Shown piece after piece: positions 36,448-44,814 of a DNA stretch of 64,000 nucleotides; position 1 is the first letter of the stretch; every line of letters starts with the position of its first letter. The notes under the pieces are model-generated. The model saw nothing but the letters and a program-made list of their open reading frames with translations, did not search any database and was not told the origin of the DNA. Source of the stretch: Woeseiaceae bacterium (GTDB taxonomy: Bacteria; Pseudomonadota; Gammaproteobacteria; Steroidobacterales; Woeseiaceae); NCBI GenBank assembly GCA_013043165.1, contig JABDOQ010000052.1, positions 20,175-84,174 of the forward strand, written 5' to 3'. The position numbers and the translations under genes were made by a program.

Positions 36448-37320
36448 ATGAATCAACAACCTTTGCATTCAGTGCCCCCTATCGTGAGGTTTTGGCACCG
36501 AGTACCGATCGTCATCCGCGCCGTAGTGATCGGCTTTCTCGTTTTCGCGATTGCGGGGTCCGTCGCGTGGACACTGGTCCTGTCCCTCATACCGCCGCCA
36601 TGGTCGATTCTGGCGATGGTCGCCATCCTGTGGGTCTACTGGCGGTATTTCCGGGGAGACTGGTGGCCCGATTCAACCAGGGCGTTCAGGAAACAGTGTT
36701 TTCGCAGTACCAGTCTGCCAACTAAAGTCTGGACGTGGAGCCTGATCGCGGCGCTCACCGCCGCAGTACTATTACAGTCAATACTTGTCGTTACGTTTCG
36801 CATCGTGGAGTTTCCGGCAGAAGCATGGAAATTGCCGTACGACTTTTCCGCACTCCCGGTTTGGCAGGTCTGGATGCTGCTGGTTCTGGCGGCCATGGTG
36901 GCTGGAATCACCGAGGAGATAGGCTTTCGCGGCTACATGCAGGTCCCACTCGAAGAACGCTATGGCCCCGTAGTTGCAATCACGATTGTGTCGGTAGTAT
37001 TCACGGTCGCCCATTTCACCCAGGCCTGGGCCGGCGGCATTATCATCATATTGTTCGCAATCAGCGTAGTTTGGGGTGTGCTGGCCCGCGTCTCCGGTTC
37101 ACTGATCCCTGGAATCGTCAGCCATGCGTCGACAGATGTCGTCAATTTCTCCTACTGGTGGACAGACATCGCCGGATCGTTCGACAAGGAGCCCATTAGC
37201 CAGACAGGTATCGATACACACTTTATTTTGTCCCTGACCATTTTGTTGGCTCTGGTTTCGCTATTTGCATTTGCCGCTCGCAAGACGCTGCTTCTCCGCA
37301 GGGCATCGAATCCGCAGTAA
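36448..37320 (+). CDS. CPBP-family intramembrane metalloprotease (CAAX prenyl protease-like)
   Basis: A 290-residue membrane protein with about seven helices. Motif 1, ITEEIGFRGYMQ, carries the catalytic Glu156-Glu157 and Arg161. Motif 2 is VAHFTQAWAGG with His in the helix, and motif 3 is VSHASTDVVNFSYWW. This is the ABI/CPBP pattern, related to Rce1. Bacterial relatives serve in peptide processing or bacteriocin self-protection; substrate is unknown here. ATG 36448 follows GGAG and CAGG. It precedes the next membrane gene by 14 bp. Confidence 0.88.
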   Translation: MNQQPLHSVPPIVRFWHRVPIVIRAVVIGFLVFAIAGSVAWTLVLSLIPPPWSILAMVAILWVYWRYFRGDWWPDSTRAFRKQCFRSTSLPTKVWTWSLIAALTAAVLLQSILVVTFRIVEFPAEAWKLPYDFSALPVWQVWMLLVLAAMVAGITEEIGFRGYMQVPLEERYGPVVAITIVSVVFTVAHFTQAWAGGIIIILFAISVVWGVLARVSGSLIPGIVSHASTDVVNFSYWWTDIAGSFDKEPISQTGIDTHFILSLTILLALVSLFAFAARKTLLLRRASNPQ

Positions 37321-37334
37321 ACTCATCACAGGCA

Positions 37335-38138
37335 ATGACAGGGGTACAGGTCATGGTTACGAGAGCGATCGAACGTTTGCGTCAGACCGACTGGCGCATT
37401 TTCATGGGCGGCATTCTTACGGTGCTCTGGTTGATCGCCGGCATCGTCTATATGCGGGGCGGGAACTTCAACAGAGCAACGATCTACGACATACCGCTCG
37501 AAGATATTGGCAGTTTCCTCGAGGGCGCGTTCGCACCGCTCGCGTTCCTGTGGCTGGTCATCGGCCTTTTTATTCAGCAGCGAGAACTGGCCGACAATAC
37601 GGAGGTCCTGCGTCAAACCTCGATCCAGTCCGAAAAACAAACCCAGGCCATCGCGGCCACCGAGATGAATGCGCGCCAGGAGACGTTTTTCAAGATTGCC
37701 GAAAGCGTCAAGGGACAGCTGGGTGGAATCACGGGCATGCTGTTCATCTCGTGCGTAGGTGCAACAGAAGGTCAGCTCATCCCAAGGGACCGAATATCGG
37801 AGATGTGGCACATGCTTGCCAGGCGCGATGACCAGGTCTTCGCGCGTGAGTTCCTGCTGTTTGACGCGGATCAGTATGGCGGCTACGAGGCATTGTTCTA
37901 CAAAACCGAAATTCGTCGCCGTCACACAAGAAATTTTATCAGGACATTCGATCGGCTGATGGAAATGGCCAGGAACTGCGACAGCCCCAACGGCATAATC
38001 GCCGAGTCATTGGCGCAGACCGCACACGGGCTTCTCTACAATCACATGCGGGAACATCAGCCGAAAGAGCAGGAAATAGAATGTGCACCCGTTGATACGG
38101 CGGACTACGAAAAAGTATTCGAACAGACGCGAGCCTGA
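37335..38138 (+). CDS. Hypothetical protein with two N-terminal membrane helices
   Basis: I do not recognise the 267-residue product. Helix 1 (IFMGGILTVLWLIAGIVYM) and helix 2 (GAFAPLAFLWLVIGLFIQQ) are followed by a soluble region that starts with a helical, possibly coiled-coil stretch (LADNTEVLRQTSIQSEKQTQ). The soluble part is rich in Arg, Phe and Met, with IRRRHTRNFIRTFDRLMEMA near residues 196-215. The layout of two helices plus QQRELADNTEVL resembles small membrane proteins often found near phage-defence genes, but I see no partner. It follows the CPBP gene by 14 bp and precedes the nitrilase by 29 bp. Confidence 0.65.
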   Translation: MTGVQVMVTRAIERLRQTDWRIFMGGILTVLWLIAGIVYMRGGNFNRATIYDIPLEDIGSFLEGAFAPLAFLWLVIGLFIQQRELADNTEVLRQTSIQSEKQTQAIAATEMNARQETFFKIAESVKGQLGGITGMLFISCVGATEGQLIPRDRISEMWHMLARRDDQVFAREFLLFDADQYGGYEALFYKTEIRRRHTRNFIRTFDRLMEMARNCDSPNGIIAESLAQTAHGLLYNHMREHQPKEQEIECAPVDTADYEKVFEQTRA

Positions 38139-38167
38139 CAATTCATTCCGACCCGAGGAGAACGCTC

Positions 38168-39106
38168 ATGGCTACGAAAGTCGGCGTCATTCAAAAACCG
38201 CCGGTTTTGCTGGACCGGCAGAAGACGATTGAGAGCATGCTGGAATCGATCGACGAAACGGTCGCACAGGGAGCGTCACTGCTCGTTTTTCCGGAAGCAT
38301 ACATTCCTGGCTACCCGACCTGGATCTGGCGACTTCGACCCGGTGGCGACATGGCACTGTCATCGGAAATCCACGCACGGCTGCGGCAAAACGCCGTGGA
38401 CCTCGCCAGGGGCGACCTGCAGCCGGTGCAGGACGCGGCGGCCAGGCACGGCGTGACAGTAATAGTTGGCATCCACGAACTCGAAAGCAGATTTAGTGGT
38501 ACTACCCTCTTTAACACCGTGGTTGTGATCGGGTCCGACGGAGCAATTCTCAATCGGCACCGGAAATTGATGCCCACCAATCCCGAGCGCATGGTGTGGG
38601 GCACGGGCGACGCGACGGGTCTCCGCGTGGTCGATACGCCGGCTGGCCGGCTGGGTACGCTGCTTTGCTGGGAGGCGTATATGCCGCTGGCCAGATATGC
38701 CCTGTATGCCCAGGACATCGACATCCTGGTCACGCCCACCTGGGATTGTTCCGACCGTTGGCAGGCGAGTATGCGCCACATTTCGACCGAAGGCGGTTGT
38801 TGGGTGATCTCGACGGCGACTGCCCTGCAAGGCAGTGATGTGCCCAGTGATTTTCCGGAACGTGACACGCTGTTTGATCCTGACGAATGGATCAACGACG
38901 GCAATGCGGTCATCGTCAAGCCTATGGGGGAGATCGTTGCCGGGCCGATGTGCCAGGAAAAAAGCGTGCTCTACGCCGAGATTGGCAAGGAAGAGGCGCG
39001 TCGAGCAAGACGCTCACTGGACGTTTGTGGCCACTATGCGCGGGCCGACATTTTCTCATTCTCAGTCAATCGGCAGCCGCTCGATCCCGTGAGCTTCTCG
39101 GACTGA
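38168..39106 (+). CDS. Nitrilase-family carbon-nitrogen hydrolase
   Basis: A 312-residue enzyme with the catalytic Glu43 (FPEAYIPGYP), Lys133 (HRKLMPTNPERMVW) and Cys167 (LCWEAYMPLARYALYAQ). The CWE(A/N)-Y/M-PLAR segment is that of true nitrilases and cyanide dihydratases rather than amidases, so it would turn a nitrile into an acid and ammonia. It has the usual length minus a C-terminal tail, which in spiral-forming members is longer. ATG follows GAGGAG. It ends before a terminator shared with the convergent TonB receptor. Confidence 0.92.
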   Translation: MATKVGVIQKPPVLLDRQKTIESMLESIDETVAQGASLLVFPEAYIPGYPTWIWRLRPGGDMALSSEIHARLRQNAVDLARGDLQPVQDAAARHGVTVIVGIHELESRFSGTTLFNTVVVIGSDGAILNRHRKLMPTNPERMVWGTGDATGLRVVDTPAGRLGTLLCWEAYMPLARYALYAQDIDILVTPTWDCSDRWQASMRHISTEGGCWVISTATALQGSDVPSDFPERDTLFDPDEWINDGNAVIVKPMGEIVAGPMCQEKSVLYAEIGKEEARRARRSLDVCGHYARADIFSFSVNRQPLDPVSFSD

Positions 39107-39154
39107 ATATGGCCCTGTCACTTGCCAGTGACTTCGGCTAATCGGACAAAAAAA

Positions 39155-39172
39155 GGGACGCCGTAGCGTCCC
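39155..39172. terminator. Bidirectional rho-independent terminator
   Basis: GGGACGC (39155-39161), loop CGTA, GCGTCCC (39166-39172): a perfect 7-bp stem. An A-run (39148-39154) precedes it and TTCTTTTG follows, so it can end transcripts from both convergent genes, nitrilase and TonB receptor. Confidence 0.85.
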
Positions 39173-39197
39173 TTCTTTTGTCTTACCTCATTTTCGT

Positions 39198-41807
39198 TTA
39201 GTACGAAAAGTTCGCCCGCACGTACCAGAACATGCCACGCGGGCTGTGCTGGCTCTGTACATAGCCGTAGAGGTCCGAGTCGCCATCACCAATCGCAAAC
39301 GGCGGTTCCTCATCGAGCAGATTGTCAATACCAATCATCAACCGCGTATTCTCGATACCCGTGTAACTGGCCTGCACATTGAGAGTCAGGAAGGAATCGA
39401 CCTTGCGCGATGCGTTCGTGTCGAAATCGAGGACGCCGTCAAAATCAGCATCAGGCGTATCTTCGAACTCTCCGATGTAGTCAAGTTGCCCGAATAAACC
39501 CCAATCCCCTGCTTGATAATTTCCGGAAAACGACCAGCGTGTTTCGGGATACTCGTATTCCCCAGCCAGCGACCGAGTGACGAAGGTAGTGCCGGACGAA
39601 TCCAGTTCGACGCGATCGAAGTCCAGAAGGAAAGCGTAATACAGGTTTAAATCCAGGCTGCCGGGACCGACGTCGGTCGTGTACGACGCCAACAAATCAA
39701 ACCCTGACACCGACTGTTCGCCAATATTGACAAAGCTCGTGCTCACTGACTGCAGAGGGCCCAGCGATTCACCGGGCTGCGGGGCACCGCGAACGCACAC
39801 TGAGCTGTTCTGGTCGTTACAGAAGCTCGTGTAGAGGAACCCGAACGGCACGTCGTCTATCTTCTTTTCCTGCGTGATGTCCCAGTAGTCGAAGGAGACG
39901 CTAAGGTCTTCAATCGGATTAAGCGTCACGCCGAAATTGAAGGTTTCCGATTCTTCAGCCTGCAGGTCCGGATTGCCCGAGAAAATGACAAGGTAGTCGG
40001 TTGTCGCGCAGTAGGCGAGGTTGACAGCACAGCCATAGGTATCCTCGAAAAACAGGGATTCCTGCGACGGCCCCAGTCCGATTTGAGCCAGCGACGGAGC
40101 GCGGAAGCCCTGTCCCCAGGAACCCCGAACGGCGAACATGTCGTTGACATCCCAGCGTGCCGCAACCTTCGGGTTGGTGGTAGTGCCGAAATCGCTGTAG
40201 TCGTCGAATCGACCGGCCAGCTGCAGCTCGAAATTTTCGAGCACTGGCAACGAGAACTCCACGAAGGCCGAGAAGTTATCGCGGCTGGATGCTGCGGATA
40301 CCGACTCCGTGCCGAAGATCAGGCCGCGCTGGAACTGGTCATCCGGAACGTCGGAAATGCTCTCCTCCCGATACTCGAGACCGGCCGCCATCAGCAAGGC
40401 GCCAGCTGGCATTTCGTAAATTTCCCCCGAGATCGTGGCATCGTAGGTCTTCAGAGTCGAGTTACCCTGACGCGCCAGGCTTGTTCTTACACGGTCCAGC
40501 ACGTCCATCGAATTGAATGTCGTGCCGAAAATGTTGTAGTTGCCTGCGTCTATTTCCGCCTGCAGGAAATCGGTGCGTACCCACCCTTGTGAGCGGCTGC
40601 CGGTCTGCAACGACTCACTGCGTCCGTGAGATGCCGCGACCTCCCAGTCCCAGTTATTGAACTCGCCACGGAGTCCCAACAACATGCGCAAATTGTCGCT
40701 CTCGATGCTCCACTGGCGCGGGCCGGCGTCAACCGGGCGAAAACGGAAAACATCGATCGTCGTGGCGCCTGTAAACGGGTTGTCCGGGTGCGTCACCGGC
40801 ACGGTCAGGCCGGCGGAATCGTCCAGCGGCGTCGGGGCACCCTGGGCTATCGATCTGTTGTGCTGGACGGCGATCTCGGTAAACAGTTCCATGTCCGCCC
40901 CGAAGTCCCGGTTGCCCAGGAGGATGAGGCCCGTGCGCTCGGCTCCCGGCGTCAATACGTTGAACGGGCCGTAGTCGAATACACAAACCCCAACATCCCG
41001 ATCCGGCGGGCATGTCGGATCGACCGTTGTTACACCGTCTACGATGAAAGTCCCCGGGAAACCGCGGGACGAACGGAAGTCCTCGCCACCCCGTGAGGAT
41101 TGATTGGCAGTAGCCAGCTTGGGCCGATCGGCATTGAACAGGGTGCCATTCTTGAAGTAGTCGAAAATCATCGTAACGTTGCCATCTGCACTACCGGTGC
41201 CCCAGATTGCGGTAAGCATTGTTTCGTCATTGTCCGATTCTGACGTGTCGCCATATCCTGCCGTGAATTCGAACCCCTCGAAGTTCTTGCGCAACACAAT
41301 GTTGACCACACCCGCTACTGCATCGGAGCCGTAAACCGCGGAAGCGCCGTCCTTTAGTACTTCGACTCGCTCGATCGCCGCCACCGGAATGCTATTGATG
41401 TCCACGAAGTTCGTCGTGATACTTTCTGCGAAGGAGCTGATCGCAACTCGCCGGCCGTTGACCAGCACCAGCGTCGCGTCGGCGCCAAGGCCACGCAAGC
41501 TCACGGCCGAAGCGCCGTTCGCGGTTGAGTCCTGGTTGTTGCCGCGCGTCGAAAACGTGCCATTGCCGGCTGCGGGGATCTTCTCCAGCAATTGTTGAAG
41601 GTTCACGTAGCCCGAGTCTTCAATATATTCGCGGTCGACCGTGGTGATAGGCGACGGACTCTCGAAATCAGACGCCCGACCGATCCGGGATCCGGTCACG
41701 ACCACTTCTTCGACTTCCTGCGCAAAAGCAAGCTGCGCCGGCATAGCTGTCAAATCCAGCGCCAGGACGGCTATAACCAGTCCGGCCGATATCAAATACC
41801 TCTTCAT
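39198..41807 (-). CDS. TonB-dependent outer-membrane receptor
   Basis: An 869-residue receptor. A signal peptide (MKRYLISAGLVIAVLALDLT) is followed by the TonB-box region EEVVVTGSRI. The plug has LRGLGADATLVLVNGRRVA and VEVLKDGASAVYGSDAVAGV, standard for the large-substrate subgroup with conserved GTRR/SDA-type loops. The rest is beta-barrel, ending in the aromatic FWYVRANFSY. The plug is like receptors for oligosaccharides, peptides or other organic compounds more than siderophores, though the substrate is unknown. ATG 41807 follows GAGGGG. It shares a sequence element upstream with the Rieske operon. Confidence 0.92.
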   Translation of the reverse strand: MKRYLISAGLVIAVLALDLTAMPAQLAFAQEVEEVVVTGSRIGRASDFESPSPITTVDREYIEDSGYVNLQQLLEKIPAAGNGTFSTRGNNQDSTANGASAVSLRGLGADATLVLVNGRRVAISSFAESITTNFVDINSIPVAAIERVEVLKDGASAVYGSDAVAGVVNIVLRKNFEGFEFTAGYGDTSESDNDETMLTAIWGTGSADGNVTMIFDYFKNGTLFNADRPKLATANQSSRGGEDFRSSRGFPGTFIVDGVTTVDPTCPPDRDVGVCVFDYGPFNVLTPGAERTGLILLGNRDFGADMELFTEIAVQHNRSIAQGAPTPLDDSAGLTVPVTHPDNPFTGATTIDVFRFRPVDAGPRQWSIESDNLRMLLGLRGEFNNWDWEVAASHGRSESLQTGSRSQGWVRTDFLQAEIDAGNYNIFGTTFNSMDVLDRVRTSLARQGNSTLKTYDATISGEIYEMPAGALLMAAGLEYREESISDVPDDQFQRGLIFGTESVSAASSRDNFSAFVEFSLPVLENFELQLAGRFDDYSDFGTTTNPKVAARWDVNDMFAVRGSWGQGFRAPSLAQIGLGPSQESLFFEDTYGCAVNLAYCATTDYLVIFSGNPDLQAEESETFNFGVTLNPIEDLSVSFDYWDITQEKKIDDVPFGFLYTSFCNDQNSSVCVRGAPQPGESLGPLQSVSTSFVNIGEQSVSGFDLLASYTTDVGPGSLDLNLYYAFLLDFDRVELDSSGTTFVTRSLAGEYEYPETRWSFSGNYQAGDWGLFGQLDYIGEFEDTPDADFDGVLDFDTNASRKVDSFLTLNVQASYTGIENTRLMIGIDNLLDEEPPFAIGDGDSDLYGYVQSQHSPRGMFWYVRANFSY

Positions 41808-42076
41808 GTCTTTCCCCTCTAGGTCCGCCAAAAAACAGATGTTGTAAATAAACAACAATTTAACTGCAGGCACTGCAGTAATACGACAATAATTCACCGG
41901 AATGATTCAAATCTCGCGGCTTGTCGGCAAAGCTCACCTGTAATCATAGCTTACGTACTTCATTCGTCAATGTTGCACCGTTACAACAGTCGAAACTGTT
42001 TCGGTCAGTTGCGGCATTCCCCTGGGTGTACGACAGGCATCAGGTCCCTGCACGGCCCGCCTCTCCGCGGTGCCGT
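41808..42076. other. Intergenic region upstream of the TonB receptor
   Basis: 269 bp with three small dyads: GTTGT-AAATAA-ACAAC (41841-41856), ACTGCAG repeated directly at 41863 and 41872, and AACAGT-CGAA-ACTGTT (41985-42000). The last could end the GcvT-like transcript, though it lacks a T-run. ACTGCAGTAATA (41872-41883) resembles ACTGCTGTAATA on the minus strand at 47724-47735. No open frame of merit was seen. Confidence 0.4.
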
Positions 42077-43273
42077 CTAGTACGGACCCGGCGGCGTTGC
42101 CCCGCGACGCGGCGGGAACCAGAACGGCTTGTCGACGACTGTCGCTTGCGCCATTTTGCGATTCCAGTGCATCTCACGCTGATAGTAGATCTCGACCCAT
42201 ACCGAACTGCCGGGCTTGCCGTACGGCGTGCGCACGGTGCCAAGCGCGATGTTTTGTTTACAGACCGGCGACCACGCCGCTGACGTGATGAAGCCTATTT
42301 CACCTTTATTGCCTTTTTCCTTGCCGAAAATATAGGAATGGTGCGCTGGTTTGTTGCCCTCGATGTCGAGTTTCACCAGGCGCCATGTCGAACCATTACG
42401 TTTTTCTTCAGCCAGGGCTCGACGCCCGTTGAAATTCGGTTTCTTGAAATCGACGAGCCAGTCGAGGCCCAGTTCCAGCGGCGAACGTGAACGGCCCGTG
42501 CGCACGGTTTCGTCAGCCGGCAGGAACTCCATGTGGGCGGCGAGAAAACCGGCTTCGATACGCGCCAACTCGAGCGCGTCGGTGCCAATCGCACGAATGC
42601 CGAAAAGTTTGCCGGCTTCGAACAGCGCGTCCCAGAGTGCCTCGGCCTTGTCGGGATCGATCCAGAGTTCGTAGCCGAGGTCGGCTGTAAAGCCTGTCCG
42701 CGATACCATGAGGTCGCTGCCCTCGAATTCGCAGTGCGTTAAACCGAAAGGCTTGAGTTCTTCGAGACCTTCTATACCCATCGTGTTGAGTACGCTGAAC
42801 GAGGTTGGCCCCTGCACGGCGAGTGCCGCAACGTCTTCGGTCTCGTGTGTAAGCGTCACATCGAAGCCGATGGCTGCCGCCTGCAACCAGGCGAAGTGAC
42901 GTTCCTGCGAGCAAAGCCGGTACTCGCCCTCGCGCAAGTGGAAGATCGTGCCATCGTCGATCACCTGGCCCTGATCGTCGCACCAGACCGCATAGGCCAC
43001 ACGGCCCGGTCGAATTTTGGCCATGTCACGCGTGACCAGCCGGTTCAGGTAGTCGAGTGCGTCCGGACCCGCAATGCGGTACTTCGTCATCGGCGTCAGA
43101 TCGAAAACTGCTGTTGCGTTTCGAATCGCGAAGTACTCCATGTCTTCGCAGTACAGGGCATTGGCGCTCGAATAACCTTTCCATTCATGCCACTCGTTAA
43201 CCGTATCCAGTTGTGAAAGCCGGGAGTAGAAAGGCGTCTTCAGACGACCCTGGTGTACGGGTTGGTTCTTCAT
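42077..43273 (-). CDS. GcvT/DmdA-like aminomethyltransferase-family protein
   Basis: A 398-residue protein of the glycine-cleavage T-protein fold. EYFAIRNATAVFDLTPMTKY, LVTRDMAKIRPGRVAYAVWC, TGFTADLGYELWIDPDKAEA and IGTDALELARIEAGF are the family segments that bind tetrahydrofolate. It also resembles DMSP demethylase DmdA (about 370 aa) and the C-terminal half of dimethylglycine oxidases. It would move a methyl or methylene group from a substrate to folate. ATGA overlap with the preceding flavoprotein gene shows translational coupling. ATG 43273 is chosen; the frame upstream of it lies in that gene. Confidence 0.87.
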   Translation of the reverse strand: MKNQPVHQGRLKTPFYSRLSQLDTVNEWHEWKGYSSANALYCEDMEYFAIRNATAVFDLTPMTKYRIAGPDALDYLNRLVTRDMAKIRPGRVAYAVWCDDQGQVIDDGTIFHLREGEYRLCSQERHFAWLQAAAIGFDVTLTHETEDVAALAVQGPTSFSVLNTMGIEGLEELKPFGLTHCEFEGSDLMVSRTGFTADLGYELWIDPDKAEALWDALFEAGKLFGIRAIGTDALELARIEAGFLAAHMEFLPADETVRTGRSRSPLELGLDWLVDFKKPNFNGRRALAEEKRNGSTWRLVKLDIEGNKPAHHSYIFGKEKGNKGEIGFITSAAWSPVCKQNIALGTVRTPYGKPGSSVWVEIYYQREMHWNRKMAQATVVDKPFWFPPRRGATPPGPY

Positions 43274-44814
43274 GCTGCTTTCTCCCGGCGGAGGATGGCT
43301 CTCGCGGCATTTCGTCCGGCTGCACCACTGACGCCACCACCCGGATGCGTACCGGCGCCGCAAAGATACAGTCCATCGAGCGGCATGCGGTACTGCGCTG
43401 CACCGCTGACCGGCCTCACGAAGAGAAACTGGTCCAGGGTAAGTTCGCCGTGGTGCCAGTGGCCACCCGTGATATGGAATTCACGCTCGATGTCTGCCGG
43501 CGTCAGTAGTTCGCTCGCCGTAATACGCTGTTCAATGTCGGGCGCGTATTTGGCAATCGTTCGGATCACGGCCTTGTAAAACGTATCTCGCGCTTCATCA
43601 TTCCAACCGCCTTTCAAGGCGTAGGGAGCGTATTGCACAACCGCCGACAATACGTGCTTGCCGGTGGGCGCGAAAGACTCGTCGCGAAAACTCGGGAAGG
43701 TCATTTCGACCACCGGGTTCGGTGAGCTTTCGCCATACTTCGCCGGATTGAATGCGCGCTCGACGTAGTGCTCGTCGGGCGCGATCACCAGGCGTTCGGC
43801 GAAGTCCTTCTTCGGCAGGCCTTCAATCATCGGCAGCCCGTCGAGCGCAAGGTGCAGTTTGGCGGCATTGCCTTGCGAGCGCAGGTGATGAATGCGCCGG
43901 GCGAAACCGGTCTCCACATGCCTGGCACCGACCAGCTCCATTACTGTCCGTTTCGGGTCCGCACTCGAAATTACCGTGTAGCTGTCGAAGCGCTCGCCCT
44001 CGACTGTTTCGACACCAGTAACACGGCCGTTTTCCACGATAATCCGTTTCACCGGCATGTGTGTACGAATCGTTGCGCCGGCAACGCGCGCTGCATGCGC
44101 GAGTTCGTTACAAACGCTGCCCATGCCACCCTCCGGCATCCCGACGCGCCCTGCGTTCCCGGCAAGCCGATACAAATAGGTCATTACCGTATTGGGCGAG
44201 CGCGGGCCCAGGTGGCTGCCAAGCACTGCATCAAGGCTGATGGCGCCTTTCATCAACGGGTTTGCAAAGCGCTCGTTGAGCTCATCGTGAATATTCATGC
44301 CGATGAGCCTCAGGAACTCCCGCATCTCGTTTTTGCCCAGGCGGCGTATGTCAAAGCCGAGCTGTCCCAGGGTGATCAGATCTTTCATGTCCCTGGTGCC
44401 GAGGCGGGGCGGCGCTTTGACCAGGTATTTTCTCAGCAGATTCGCGAAACCCGTCATGCGCTTCCTGAAACGACGATAGCTGGCGGCATCCTCGTCGGAT
44501 ACGCCGTCAACCGAGACACCCGCCAGGCGCACATGCTTGCCATTCTCGGCCAGTGCGATCGTCGCCATGTCCTCACACGATAATGTCGGTGCGAGCTCGA
44601 GTTCTTTGCGAACCTCGGGCTGCAGCTGGTACAGCAGGTGGGCGCACGCCGAGACAGAGTAGCCATCGGCAAACTCGCGCGTCACTGCGGCGCCACCGAC
44701 CTGTTCATTTGCCTCGAGAACCAGGACGTTCTTGCCGGCTTTTCCGAGCAGGGCTGAACACACCAGGCCATTGTGCCCTGCTCCTACTACTATTGCGTCG
44801 TAGCGTTCAGTCAT
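43270..44814 (-). CDS. PYROXD2/CrtI-like NAD(P)/FAD-dependent oxidoreductase (second of pair)
   Basis: A 514-residue flavoprotein. The dinucleotide loop is YDAIVVGAGHNGLVCSALLG, then VLEANEQVGGAAVT, and near the end LYLCGAGTHPGGGVSGAAGR, the FAD-binding signature of phytoene-desaturase-like and PYROXD2 proteins. No carotenoid genes are near, so desaturation of carotenoids is unlikely. It overlaps the previous flavoprotein by 8 nt and the GcvT-like gene by 4 nt. The two flavoproteins are alike over their length and may form a heteromer. Confidence 0.9.
   Translation of the reverse strand: MTERYDAIVVGAGHNGLVCSALLGKAGKNVLVLEANEQVGGAAVTREFADGYSVSACAHLLYQLQPEVRKELELAPTLSCEDMATIALAENGKHVRLAGVSVDGVSDEDAASYRRFRKRMTGFANLLRKYLVKAPPRLGTRDMKDLITLGQLGFDIRRLGKNEMREFLRLIGMNIHDELNERFANPLMKGAISLDAVLGSHLGPRSPNTVMTYLYRLAGNAGRVGMPEGGMGSVCNELAHAARVAGATIRTHMPVKRIIVENGRVTGVETVEGERFDSYTVISSADPKRTVMELVGARHVETGFARRIHHLRSQGNAAKLHLALDGLPMIEGLPKKDFAERLVIAPDEHYVERAFNPAKYGESSPNPVVEMTFPSFRDESFAPTGKHVLSAVVQYAPYALKGGWNDEARDTFYKAVIRTIAKYAPDIEQRITASELLTPADIEREFHITGGHWHHGELTLDQFLFVRPVSGAAQYRMPLDGLYLCGAGTHPGGGVSGAAGRNAARAILRREKAA

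Noticed and set aside
36980..38138. A possible phage-defence island from the CPBP and two-helix membrane genes
   Set aside because: No effector, nuclease, recombinase or other defence gene is near, and the neighbours are metabolic.
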